This document shows, in pieces, positions 35,291-43,700 of a stretch of DNA of 64,000 nucleotides (its first letter is position 1; each line of letters begins with the position of its first letter). The notes below the pieces were generated by a model, which worked only from the letters and a program-made list of their open reading frames with translations, was not told the DNA's origin and did no database searches. The translations under genes and the position numbers were made by a program. Source of the DNA: Herbaspirillum robiniae. Its GTDB lineage: Bacteria; Pseudomonadota; Gammaproteobacteria; Burkholderiales; Burkholderiaceae_D. The stretch spans positions 32,867-96,866 of the forward strand of contig NZ_NJGU01000016.1 in NCBI RefSeq assembly GCF_002213415.1. Reading direction: 5' to 3'.

Positions 35291-36004
35291 TCAGCGAGGC
35301 GCCGGACCGCCTTGGCCGAGATCGGCGGCGCAGCGCCACAACTCGTGGCCGGAGGCCAGGTACTTGCGCTCGAAGGGCGTGATCGGGGCATCGGTGAGAT
35401 AGCGCTCGGCGGCGACCTCGCGTCCGCTCAGCTGATGCAGCGCGGCGGCGAACTCTTCGACGTAGATGCGCCAGTTGCTGCGGCATTCGATGTGCCCGCC
35501 CAGCGCCACGATGGCGGGAAACACCGCGTGACCCTGCCAGCGCCGCGCCAGATGGCCGATCTTGGGCCAGGGGTTGGGATACAGCAGGTAGTGGCGCGCC
35601 GGGCGCAAACCGGCGTCCAGCGCGAGCCGCCAGTAGTCGACCAGGTCGGCGCGCACGAAGCACAGGTTGCCGGGCTGCGGGCCGTCCCACAGCGTATTGC
35701 GCGCCAGGCGGTCGGCCGACTGGTCGATGCCGATCACGAAATGGTCAGGATATTGCGCGGCCAGGTTCAGCGTCGACAGGCCCACGCCGCAGCCGGTGTC
35801 GAGGATCAGCGGCGCTTCGCCGGCGGCGCGCCAGGCGGCGATGCTGTGCTCGAAGGCGCGCCGGTTGTAGTCGGTCACGGGTTTTCTGAACGGGTGCGCG
35901 GCGTGGCGCGCGACCAGTTCGGCCAGCTGTTCGTGCACGCCGCTCTGGGCGCTGCTGATGGGGGAGGAGTTCACAAGTGTGCGGCTGAAACGGCAAAGCG
36001 CCAT
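35291..36004 (-). CDS. TrmB-like SAM-dependent methyltransferase
   Basis: A 237-residue class I methyltransferase related to tRNA (guanine-N7-)-methyltransferase: SAM motif 'LILDTGCGVGLSTLNLAAQYPDHFVIGIDQS' and 'HYLLYPNPWPKIGHLARRWQGH', which corresponds to the TrmB F/YPxPWPK-rH motif. It departs from canonical TrmB in the N terminus and in the Pro-Asn replacement of Pro-Asp, so it may be a paralogue with another RNA target. It lies between the DMT transporter and DUF3567, with no shared operon evident. The start at 36004 has only a weak ribosome site. Confidence 0.72.
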   Translation of the reverse strand: MALCRFSRTLVNSSPISSAQSGVHEQLAELVARHAAHPFRKPVTDYNRRAFEHSIAAWRAAGEAPLILDTGCGVGLSTLNLAAQYPDHFVIGIDQSADRLARNTLWDGPQPGNLCFVRADLVDYWRLALDAGLRPARHYLLYPNPWPKIGHLARRWQGHAVFPAIVALGGHIECRSNWRIYVEEFAAALHQLSGREVAAERYLTDAPITPFERKYLASGHELWRCAADLGQGGPAPR

Positions 36005-36023
36005 CTTAATGGAAACGGCGGCC

Positions 36024-36054
36024 GAAAAAAAACGCCGCGCAGGTCGCGCGGCGT
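36024..36054 (-). terminator. Terminator of the DUF3567 gene
   Basis: ACGCCGCGC (36032-36040) / GCGCGGCGT (36046-36054), followed on the minus strand by eight T; 24 bp past the stop at 36078. Confidence 0.9.
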
Positions 36055-36077
36055 CTTGCGTCCCGCAGGCTGCGGCA

Positions 36078-36335
36078 TCAATGCAGCGTCATCGGGTGGC
36101 GCATCAACACGTCGTAACGGCTCAGGAAGGTGTCGATGTCTTCCATGGTGGGCTCGCTGGCGATGAGTTCCTGAACGTCCTTGCGGAACAGCTCCGCGGC
36201 CGGGCCGTCGATATAGATTTCCCGCTGGCCCGACTTGTCCATGATTTCATAGCCGCCAAAGCGCAGGGCTTCGTGGTCGGTGTCGGCACCGAATTCGACG
36301 ACGCTGTACTGTTCACTGTTGTAGATCAGGTTCAT
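36078..36335 (-). CDS. DUF3567 domain protein
   Basis: An 85-residue soluble protein with the family pattern 'MNLIYNSEQYSVVEFG', 'GGYEIMDKSGQREIYIDGPAAELFRKDV' and a final 'RHPMTLH'. DUF3567 is a small, conserved betaproteobacterial family of unknown function. A good ribosome site (AAGGAG) precedes the start. It forms a monocistronic unit with its own terminator. Confidence 0.85.
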   Translation of the reverse strand: MNLIYNSEQYSVVEFGADTDHEALRFGGYEIMDKSGQREIYIDGPAAELFRKDVQELIASEPTMEDIDTFLSRYDVLMRHPMTLH

Positions 36336-36931
36336 GGTGACTCCTTATGCTGGAATACTGCTTCGAAAAGGAAGTGGCGTCTTCACCGGGAATTTCAAGG
36401 GCCACGCACCCGCCGCGCCCTTTGATGCATTTCTGCTATCGCGTTACAGCACCCTCGCGGAGCATCCCCTTTCATGTGCTCCTGAGTCTGGTTACGGCGT
36501 TGCGGCCGAAAACTTTTGCACCTCGTCTGCACCTTCGTCCAGCCTTGCAGCACTGTCTGCCGACAGCCTGAAAAAATAGATGAAGGCCGGCGCCGTTAGT
36601 TCATCGCACGCTTTCGTTGCCGGCGCGCAAGCGGGTTTGCATCCCGGCAAAAGCGCGGCCGTACGGCCCTTTCCATGTCATTTGCGGCCAGGCCCCCGCA
36701 GCGCCATACCGTAGAACTACCGGCCCTTGCGGCGCTGCCCCGGCGACGACCGGTACCGCATTTGTCTCCAGCATGCCGCCGCGGCGGAGAAAAGAACATC
36801 AGGAAAATTCTGACCCCCGAAAAGGAGGATGAAGAAGGGGCAGAAAAGAAAACAGGACCGCGATACGGTCCTGTTTCGAGGGGTGCTGCCGGAGGGCGCC
36901 GCGCGGAGGCGGCGGACATGCGGCAGGAGGA
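36336..36931. other. 596-bp intergenic stretch
   Basis: Holds the promoter side of the DUF3567 gene and, at its right end, the ntrYX terminator. The middle (36400-36830) has lower-quality open frames without ribosome sites and a composition unlike the neighbouring genes. I see no RNA gene, repeat or mobile-element remnant. Confidence 0.5.
36850..36876 (-). terminator. Terminator of the ntrYX operon
   Basis: AAACAGGACCG (36850-36860) / CGGTCCTGTTT (36866-36876), 5-nt loop, followed on the minus strand by a T-rich TCTTTTCT tract. Confidence 0.9.
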
Positions 36932-37684
36932 TCAGTGATTTTTCTTCGCCAGCTTGCCCGGTTCCACGCCCAGCTGCTTGAGCTTGCGGTAGAGGTGGGT
37001 GCGTTCCAGACCGGTGCGTTCGGCCACGCGCGTCATGCTGCCGTTTTCGCGCACCAGGTGGTACTCGAAGTAGGCGCGCTCGAAGGCGTCGCGCGCTTCG
37101 CGCAGTGGCAGGTCGAAGGAGATGTTGGCGGCGTTGTCGGCTACCTGGCCGTAGGGCGTCGCCGTAGCGATGCCGTGGTGCAGGGTGTCGGCGCCGCCCA
37201 GCGCGGGCGCGTAGCTGGCGATGGGGGCCGCGTGCTCGGGCGCATGCAGGCTGTCGGCTGCGCCGTTGGCCACCGTCGCCACGGCGGCGGGACGATAGCT
37301 GGCCGGGCGCACCGGTTCGCGGCTGTGCGACAGGCCCTGCTGCACGGCCTTCAGCAGCTTTTGCAGCGCGATCGGCTTTTCCAGGAAGTTGAGTGCGCCG
37401 ATGCGGGTGGCTTCGACGGCAGTGTCGATGGTGGCGTGGCCGGACATCATGATCACCGGCATGGTGAGCAGGCCGTCGCGCTGCCACTCCTTCAACAGGG
37501 TGACACCGTCGGTGTCCGGCATCCAGATATCCAGAAGCACGAGGTCGGGCACGCTGCCCTGGCGCAGTTCGCGGGCCTGCTGCGCATTTTCCGCAGTGGC
37601 CACGACATGCCCCTCATCGCCCAGGATTTCTGAGAGCAATTCGCGGATACCCATTTCGTCATCGACGACCAGGATGTTAGCCAT
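36932..37684 (-). CDS. ntrX: NtrX-like response regulator without an AAA+ domain
   Basis: A 250-residue regulator. The receiver (1-~120) has 'ILVVDDEMGIRELL', phospho-acceptor Asp in 'LVLLDIWMPDTDG', 'MMSGHAT' and 'FLEKPI'. A ~70-residue Ala/His-rich linker follows, then a Fis-type helix-turn-helix ('YHLVRENGSMTRVAERTGLERTHLYRKLKQLGV'). The sigma-54-interacting AAA+ module of canonical ~450-residue NtrX is absent, with no Walker A or GAFTGA motif, yet the frame is intact. Its gene follows ntrY, its expected kinase, after 140 bp. Confidence 0.88.
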   Translation of the reverse strand: MANILVVDDEMGIRELLSEILGDEGHVVATAENAQQARELRQGSVPDLVLLDIWMPDTDGVTLLKEWQRDGLLTMPVIMMSGHATIDTAVEATRIGALNFLEKPIALQKLLKAVQQGLSHSREPVRPASYRPAAVATVANGAADSLHAPEHAAPIASYAPALGGADTLHHGIATATPYGQVADNAANISFDLPLREARDAFERAYFEYHLVRENGSMTRVAERTGLERTHLYRKLKQLGVEPGKLAKKNH

Positions 37685-37824
37685 GTGCTGCTTTCCTCGC
37701 TGCTAGTTCAATGTCCAAGTTTTCGGTCTTGTTCCGGGCGATGCCGCTGCGAGGCGGTAAGTGCGCTTGGCAGACTTCGATGAACCGCCGACTTCCCCCG
37801 GGGTAGTGCATTGAATCTTGGGTC

Positions 37825-40110
37825 TTAATCAATAGGTGCTAACTTTACCAGCAAAATTACTATTTTTGCGCCTCTGCTGTCGGTGCGATTCTGGATATCG
37901 ATTCTTCCGCCGTGTTCCTCGACGATTTTCTTGACCATGGCCAGCCCGAGGCCGGTGCCGCGCGGCTTGGACGTGACGTAAGGCTCGAAGGCGCGGGCCA
38001 GCACCTTGGGCGAGAAGCCGGGGCCATTGTCCATGATCGACAGCCGCACCGCCGGCTGGCGCGCGCCGTCGGCGCCGGCGATCTCGATCTGTTCGGTCAG
38101 CACGTCGATGCGCGGCGCCTGCGCCGGGGCCAGGGTCTCGTCGCCGACGGCGTCCTGGGCGTTCTGCAGCAGGTTATGGATGACCTGGCGCATCTGGGTG
38201 GCGTCGCCCATGACCTTGGCCATGCCCGGCGCCAGGCGCGGCTGGATCGCGTCGCGCCCGTCGCCTGACAGGTAGAGGTTGAGGATTTCCTCGATCAGCG
38301 CGTTCAGATCCAGCGCCACCGGCTTGGCCGGCGGCGTCCTGGCGTAGTCGCGGAAGTCGTCGACCATGCGCTTCATGGCCGTGACCTGGTTGACGATGGT
38401 GGTGGTGCCCTTGTCCAGGATGGCGGCGTCGGCCGGCATCAGCTTGTCCGACAGGCGGTGCTGCAGGCGCTCGGCCGACAGCTGGATGGGCGTCAGCGGG
38501 TTCTTGATCTCGTGGGCCAGGCGGCGCGCCACCTCGCCCCAGGCGATCGAGCGCTGGGCCGAGATCACGTTGCTGATGTCGTCGAACACCACCACATAGC
38601 CCACGCCGCTTTCCACCGGCAGGTGCGAGCCGCGGGCGAACAGGGTGAGCTTGTCGTGGTCGGGCGCGCCGGCGCCTTCGGCATCGATCACCGCGCCGGG
38701 CTGGCGCGGCAGCTCGATCTGGCGCTGCCAGTGCAGGCCGTCGTGCGGCGCGCCCGTGCTTTGCTGGGCGCGTTGCTCGGAGAACGCGCGGATGATGGCC
38801 TGGGCGAACACCGCCTGGCTCTCGATGGTCTGCAGCGGGGTGCCGATGTCGCCCGAGAAGTCGTAGCCGAGGATGCGGCGCACCGAGTCGTTGCTGCTGA
38901 CGATGTTGAACTGGTCGTCCAGCACCATCACGCCGGCCGACATGTTGGCCAGCACCGATTCAAGGTAGGCCTTGGCGTTTTCCAGCTCGGCGCGGTTCTT
39001 CTCCACCGAGGTGCGCGCCTCCAGCAGCTGGCGCGTCATGGTGTTGAAGGACTGCGTGAGCGTGCCCAGCTCGTCGGAGGTGCTGACGATGGGCCGCGGC
39101 GACAGGTTGCCTTCGGCCACCGCCTTGGTGCCTTCTGCCAGCAGCAGCAGGGGCTTGGCCAGGTCGCTGGCGATCAGGAAGGCGCTGGCGATGGCCGCGA
39201 AGATGGCCAGCAGCAGCGTGAGCGTGAGCGTCACCAGGTAGATCTTGCGCAGGCCCGAGCGCGATACCGAGCGCTGCTGGTATTCGCTGTAGGCCTGGCG
39301 CAGGGTTTCGGCATTGCTGGCCAGGTAGTCGGGCACCGGCTGCAGGATCTGCAGGTAGCGGCTGTCGTTTTGCAGCGAGAGGCCGCGGGTGGGGCCGGGG
39401 ATCTGCACCACCACGTGCAGCCGCAGGTTGGCGTCGGAGTCGGATTCGCCGCCGGGCGGACGCGAGTCGTCGCTCTCGACCGCGGCAAAGCCGCGCGAGA
39501 TGCGGGCCTGGCGCATCGCTTGGGCGTTGGGCAGCACCGGCGTGAGCGAGCCTATGCTGCCGCCCACGGTGGACATCACCTGCCCGGTGCCGTTGACGAT
39601 GGTGATTTCCATGTTCTGGTCGCGCAGGCGCGAGAGGTAGGTCACCTGCTCGGATTCGCTCATGTCGGCCAGTTCCTGGGCCATGCCGCGCGCGCGCGAG
39701 GAAAGGTCCGACAGCGAGGAGTCCAGCGCGTTGCGGCCCAGGTTCAGGCCCGACTCGAGCGCCGCCTCCATGCGCACGTCGAACCAGGATTCGATCGAGC
39801 GCGACACGAACTGCACCGACATCAGGTAGATCACTGCGCCCGGCAGGATGCCGATGAGCGCGAACATCAGCACCAGCCGCGCCAGCAGCCGCGAGCCGAA
39901 CTTGCCGCGGCGGTAGCGCTTGTAAAGACGGGTCAGCAGCAGCAGGACCAGCCCCAGCAGCGAGATCGCGGCCAGACCGTTGAGGAACAGCAGCCACGGG
40001 TAGTGCTGCTCGAAGAGTGCGGAGTTTTCGGAAGCCGAGGCCAGCAGGAACAGCAGGATGCTGATGACGCCCCCGCCGACGACCAGCAGATAGCGTAGGG
40101 TGCGGCTCAT
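37825..40110 (-). CDS. ntrY: Nitrogen-regulation sensor histidine kinase NtrY
   Basis: A 761-residue membrane kinase. It has two N-terminal TM segments, a third at ~85-105, an extracytoplasmic loop (~110-300), a TM at ~300-325, HAMP ('LAKPLLLLAEGTKAVAEGNLSPRPIVSTSDELGTL'), PAS (~385-500), HisKA with His in 'ARRLAHEIKNPLTPIQLSAERLQHRL', N-box 'NLLQNAQDAV' and ATP lid 'GTGLGLAMVKKIVEEHGG'. It phosphorylates NtrX and links redox or nitrogen state to transcription. It overlaps the DUF4390 stop by 4 bp (ATGA). Confidence 0.92.
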   Translation of the reverse strand: MSRTLRYLLVVGGGVISILLFLLASASENSALFEQHYPWLLFLNGLAAISLLGLVLLLLTRLYKRYRRGKFGSRLLARLVLMFALIGILPGAVIYLMSVQFVSRSIESWFDVRMEAALESGLNLGRNALDSSLSDLSSRARGMAQELADMSESEQVTYLSRLRDQNMEITIVNGTGQVMSTVGGSIGSLTPVLPNAQAMRQARISRGFAAVESDDSRPPGGESDSDANLRLHVVVQIPGPTRGLSLQNDSRYLQILQPVPDYLASNAETLRQAYSEYQQRSVSRSGLRKIYLVTLTLTLLLAIFAAIASAFLIASDLAKPLLLLAEGTKAVAEGNLSPRPIVSTSDELGTLTQSFNTMTRQLLEARTSVEKNRAELENAKAYLESVLANMSAGVMVLDDQFNIVSSNDSVRRILGYDFSGDIGTPLQTIESQAVFAQAIIRAFSEQRAQQSTGAPHDGLHWQRQIELPRQPGAVIDAEGAGAPDHDKLTLFARGSHLPVESGVGYVVVFDDISNVISAQRSIAWGEVARRLAHEIKNPLTPIQLSAERLQHRLSDKLMPADAAILDKGTTTIVNQVTAMKRMVDDFRDYARTPPAKPVALDLNALIEEILNLYLSGDGRDAIQPRLAPGMAKVMGDATQMRQVIHNLLQNAQDAVGDETLAPAQAPRIDVLTEQIEIAGADGARQPAVRLSIMDNGPGFSPKVLARAFEPYVTSKPRGTGLGLAMVKKIVEEHGGRIDIQNRTDSRGAKIVILLVKLAPID

Positions 40111-40760
40111 TCGGGTTTGTAGGTGAATTCGATCCAGTCCGAAGACAGGCGCCAGTCGCTGTTGTTGAGCGCGTTGACCTGGAAGGGCTTGGGCAGCTGC
40201 GCCACGTCCAGTCGCATGCGTACGCCCACGCTGTAGGCGTCGCCGGACTTGAGGGCGTTGTTGTCGGCGATGATCCAGCGCGGCGGGCGGCGGATCAGGG
40301 CCATGGCGTCCTCCAGGTTGGAGAAGCTCTGCTGCAGCTGGCCGCTGATGGCGGTGTGGTACTGCCGGGTCAGCACGTTATAGGAGATGCGCACGGTGCG
40401 CGAGGCCGACACGCTGGTCTCGTCGAACCAGTACCAGCGATGCCGGGTCAGCTGGACCTCGGTGGTGAAGTACAGCGGCACGCCGCGCGAAAGCGCGTCT
40501 TCCAGCCCGCGGTTGAGCTCGAACGAATAGGCCAGCGACAGCCGGTAGCCTTCGTCGCTGGGCTCAATCGAGGCCTGGGAAATGGTGATCTCCGCCGCCC
40601 TGACGGGCGACGCGCCGGCGCAGGCCAGCAGCAGCACCAGCAGCGCCAACCGCAGCCACTGCGCGAGACGTCCGGCAAACTGCGGATGAGCGCCGCCGGA
40701 GGCCGGGCGCGGGCCGTATTGCGAGCGGGAAGTGAAGGAGGCCGATTGCGTCAAATTCAT
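40107..40760 (-). CDS. DUF4390 protein
   Basis: A 217-residue protein with an uncleaved or late signal/anchor at ~30-55 ('WLRLALLVLLLACAGASPVRA') followed by a beta-rich periplasmic domain ('LNRGLEDALSRGVPLYFTTEVQLTRHRWYWFDE', 'SFSNLEDAMALIRRPPRW'). The family is found between rsmB and ntrY in betaproteobacteria; its function is unknown, but the position suggests it supports NtrY at the membrane. Both ends overlap neighbours by ATGA. Confidence 0.86.
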   Translation of the reverse strand: MNLTQSASFTSRSQYGPRPASGGAHPQFAGRLAQWLRLALLVLLLACAGASPVRAAEITISQASIEPSDEGYRLSLAYSFELNRGLEDALSRGVPLYFTTEVQLTRHRWYWFDETSVSASRTVRISYNVLTRQYHTAISGQLQQSFSNLEDAMALIRRPPRWIIADNNALKSGDAYSVGVRMRLDVAQLPKPFQVNALNNSDWRLSSDWIEFTYKPE

Positions 40761-42076
40761 GCACCAGTTTTTTGGAACAGCGCGTAGAACAGGCCATCAT
40801 GGTCGGTTTCTGCGCTGGCAGTCGGCAACAGTTGGCCTGGAGCTGGCAGTCGTATGGCGTTGTGTCTTTGCGCGAAGGCGATGGCCTGCTGCTCCGATTC
40901 CTGGGGCCACAGCGAGCACGTTACGAGCAGCAATTTACCATCCGGCCGCAGCATCTGCCAAAGGTTGTCCAAAATTTGCGAGGAAAGTGTTGCAAGCTGC
41001 GCCGTGTCGGTCTTGCGCCGCAGCCAGCGGATATCGGGGTGACGCCGCACGATGCCGGAGGCGGTACAGGGCACGTCGGCCAAGATGCGGTCGAAGGGCT
41101 TGCCGTCCCACCATTGCTGCTGGCGGGCGTCGCCGGCGGTGAGCTCGGCCCGCAGGCCCAGGCGCTGCAGGTTCTCGTCGATGCGGCCCAGGCGGCGCGG
41201 ATCGTGGTCCAGCGCCTGCAGCTCCAGGTCGGCCAGCTCCAGCAGGTGGCCGGTCTTGCCGCCGGGGGCGGCGCAGGCGTCCAGCACGCGCATGCCGTCG
41301 GCCACGTCCAGCAACGGCGCGGCCAGCTGGGCGGCGGCGTCCTGCACCGAGACCATGCCGTCGGCGAAGCCCGGGATCTGCTGCACCGGCAGCGCCTTGT
41401 CCAGCCGCACCGCGGTCGGCCCCACCTGGCGGGCGGCCATGCCGGCGCCGGCCAGGGTGGCCAGATATTGCTCGACCGTGGCCTGGCGGCGGTTCACGCG
41501 CAGCGTCAGGGGCGGCGCCTGGTTGCCGGCGTGCAGGATGCGTTGCCAGTCTTCCGGATAGGCGCCCTTGAGGCGGTCGATCCACCAGGTCGGGTAGTTC
41601 CAGGTGCCGGGCGGGGTCTTGGTCGCCTGCGGCATCAGCAGCGCGCGTTCGCGCTCGAAGCGGCGCAGGATGGCGTTGACCACGCCCTTGGCGAAGCTCA
41701 TGTCGGGGCTGATGGCGGCAGCTTCGACCGCCTGGTTCACCACCGTGAAGGGGTCGTAGCCGGCCTCTTCCCCATCCACCAGCAACGCCAGCGCGCAATT
41801 GAGCAGGCCCAGCAGCGCCTCGGGTTCCGGCGGCTTGTTGGCCAGCAGCGCCAGCAGGCCGTCGGTGACGCCCAGGCGCCGCATGGCGCGGTAGCTGATG
41901 TCCTGGATCGCGCCGCGCGAAGGCGGCGGCGCGTCGGCGCGGGCGAAGATCTGGGCCAGGGCCTGCGGCAGCGCGCTGCCGGCGCGCACGGCGGCGACCG
42001 CCTGGGCGGCGTAAGCCAGCTGGTAGGCCAGGGAGTCGGCCTTGGCCGCGGGGGAGATGAGGGAAATGTGGATCAC
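40757..42076 (-). CDS. rsmB: 16S rRNA (cytosine(967)-C(5))-methyltransferase RsmB
   Basis: A 439-residue enzyme. The N-terminal NusB-like RNA-binding domain is ~20-150; the catalytic domain has the SAM motif 'VLDACAAPGGKTGHLLELAD', 'ILADVPCTASGIVRRHPDI' with the first Cys, and the second catalytic Cys in 'LLVTCSLWPQESEQQ'. It is the first gene of rsmB-DUF4390-ntrY-ntrX. No fmt/def pair is seen upstream; a divergent MFS gene is there instead. Confidence 0.93.
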   Translation of the reverse strand: MIHISLISPAAKADSLAYQLAYAAQAVAAVRAGSALPQALAQIFARADAPPPSRGAIQDISYRAMRRLGVTDGLLALLANKPPEPEALLGLLNCALALLVDGEEAGYDPFTVVNQAVEAAAISPDMSFAKGVVNAILRRFERERALLMPQATKTPPGTWNYPTWWIDRLKGAYPEDWQRILHAGNQAPPLTLRVNRRQATVEQYLATLAGAGMAARQVGPTAVRLDKALPVQQIPGFADGMVSVQDAAAQLAAPLLDVADGMRVLDACAAPGGKTGHLLELADLELQALDHDPRRLGRIDENLQRLGLRAELTAGDARQQQWWDGKPFDRILADVPCTASGIVRRHPDIRWLRRKTDTAQLATLSSQILDNLWQMLRPDGKLLLVTCSLWPQESEQQAIAFAQRHNAIRLPAPGQLLPTASAETDHDGLFYALFQKTGA

Positions 42077-42277
42077 GTCAATTCTTGCAGAAGGCGGGCG
42101 CCGCCGGGGGTGTTGCCGGGCGGCATGAGCGAGCTCGCCGTGGTCGGCCGGGCCGCCAGTGTACCAGCCGCGAAGGAGGCCGGGGCGGCCTTCGGCAGGA
42201 TTTCGCGGCTTCGGCTAAAGTGGCTGCCTCCGATGCCGGGCCAGCCCGCACGCCACCTGTACAGAAAGACAACTTCC

Positions 42278-43483
42278 ATGCAAGCCGCCACGGCCGATAC
42301 CACGCTGCCACACGATATTCCCCGCTGGATGGTGATGCTGCTGGCCGCCGCCTGCGGCATCATCGTCGCCAACCTCTATTACGCCCAGCCGCTGATCGGC
42401 CCGATCGCCCGCGCCACCGGCATTTCGCCCGGCGCGGCCGGCCTGATCGTCACGCTCACCCAGATCGGCTACGGCCTGGGCCTGCTGTTCATCGTGCCCA
42501 TGGGCGACCTGTTCGAAAACCGCCGGCTGGTGCTGACCGGCCTGGTGATCACCTGCATCGCCCTGGTGGGCGCGGCCTTTGCCGAAAGCGCCGCGCAGCT
42601 GATGGCGTCGGTGCTGCTGATCGGCCTGTCCTCGGTCGGCGCCCAGGTGCTGGTGCCTTATGCCGCCCACTTCTCGCGCCCGGAAACGCGCGGGCGCGTG
42701 GTGGGCAACGTCATGAGCGGCCTGCTGCTGGGCATCCTGCTGGCGCGCCCGCTGGCCAGCCTGGTGGCCGACCTGCTCGGCTGGCACGCCATCTTCGGCC
42801 TGTCGGCGGTGGCGGTGGCCGCGCTGATCGCCGTGCTGTCGCGCTACCTGCCGCAGCGCCGCCCGCCGGCCGGCATGCATTACCTGGCCCTGCTGGGGTC
42901 GATGTGGACGCTGGTCAGGACGACCCCGGTGCTGCGCCGCCGCGCGTTCTATCACGCCATGCTGTTCGCCTCGTTCAGCCTGTTCTGGACCGCTTCGCCG
43001 CTGTGGCTGGCCAGCCCCGACTTCGGCATCTCGCAAAAGGGCATCGCCCTGTTCGCCTTCGCCGGCGTGATCGGCGTGATCGCCGCGCCGATCGCCGGGC
43101 GCATGGCCGATCGCGGCTGGAGCCGCCCCGCCACCGGCGCGGCGCTGCTGTGCGGCGCGCTGTCCTTCCTGCTGCCGCACCTGGTCCACGGCGGGCGCGA
43201 GTTGTCGCTGGCCATGCTGCTGCTGGCGGCGATCCTGCTCGACTTCGCGGTCTCGGCCAACCTGGTGCTGAGCCAGCGCGCCATCTACGCGCTGGGCGGC
43301 GAGATCCGCAGCCGCCTGAACGGCCTGTTCATGGCCACCTTCTTCGCCGGCGGCGCGCTGGGTTCGGCGCTGGGCGGGTGGATGTATGCGCAGGCGGGCT
43401 GGAGCGGGGTGACCTGGGTCGGGTTTGCCTTTCCGTTCGTGGCGCTGCTGTATTACCTGAGCGAGCTGCGCGGGGGCAAGTGA
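42278..43483 (+). CDS. MFS transporter
   Basis: A 401-residue 12-TM transporter with the motif-A-like 'PMGDLFENRRLVLTG' between TM2 and TM3 and 'RGRVVGNVMSGLLLGILLARPL'. It resembles sugar-efflux/YnfM-like exporters. The start at 42278 is the first Met after the rsmB divergent region; the frame is open far upstream inside rsmB antisense, which is not coding. Substrate unknown. Confidence 0.84.
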   Translation: MQAATADTTLPHDIPRWMVMLLAAACGIIVANLYYAQPLIGPIARATGISPGAAGLIVTLTQIGYGLGLLFIVPMGDLFENRRLVLTGLVITCIALVGAAFAESAAQLMASVLLIGLSSVGAQVLVPYAAHFSRPETRGRVVGNVMSGLLLGILLARPLASLVADLLGWHAIFGLSAVAVAALIAVLSRYLPQRRPPAGMHYLALLGSMWTLVRTTPVLRRRAFYHAMLFASFSLFWTASPLWLASPDFGISQKGIALFAFAGVIGVIAAPIAGRMADRGWSRPATGAALLCGALSFLLPHLVHGGRELSLAMLLLAAILLDFAVSANLVLSQRAIYALGGEIRSRLNGLFMATFFAGGALGSALGGWMYAQAGWSGVTWVGFAFPFVALLYYLSELRGGK

Positions 43484-43700
43484 GCGTCGCGATGCCTGCG
43501 CGCGGCATGCGGGCTGGGAAGTCGGCCCCAGGAATATCCCTTTTCCTTCGGAAGAGCAGCGTTCTGTATTAACCGCGAAATATTATTAAATCTAGAAAGT
43601 AAACGATTGCCATCCAGGTCATGAATGGATGAATCTGGCAGGTTTCAATGAATGCATGCCGACCGCGGCGCGCATGCTTGCCTGGGGATGGGACCTGCAG

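Noticed and set aside
36340..36840. Small plus-strand ORFs in the DUF3567-ntrX gap
   Set aside because: Starts lack ribosome sites and the products are Pro/Arg-rich with no structure.
40772..43483. A 903-codon plus-strand frame
   Set aside because: Its first 500 codons are antisense to rsmB with low-complexity Ala/Gly/Arg/His composition; only the MFS protein from 42278 is real.
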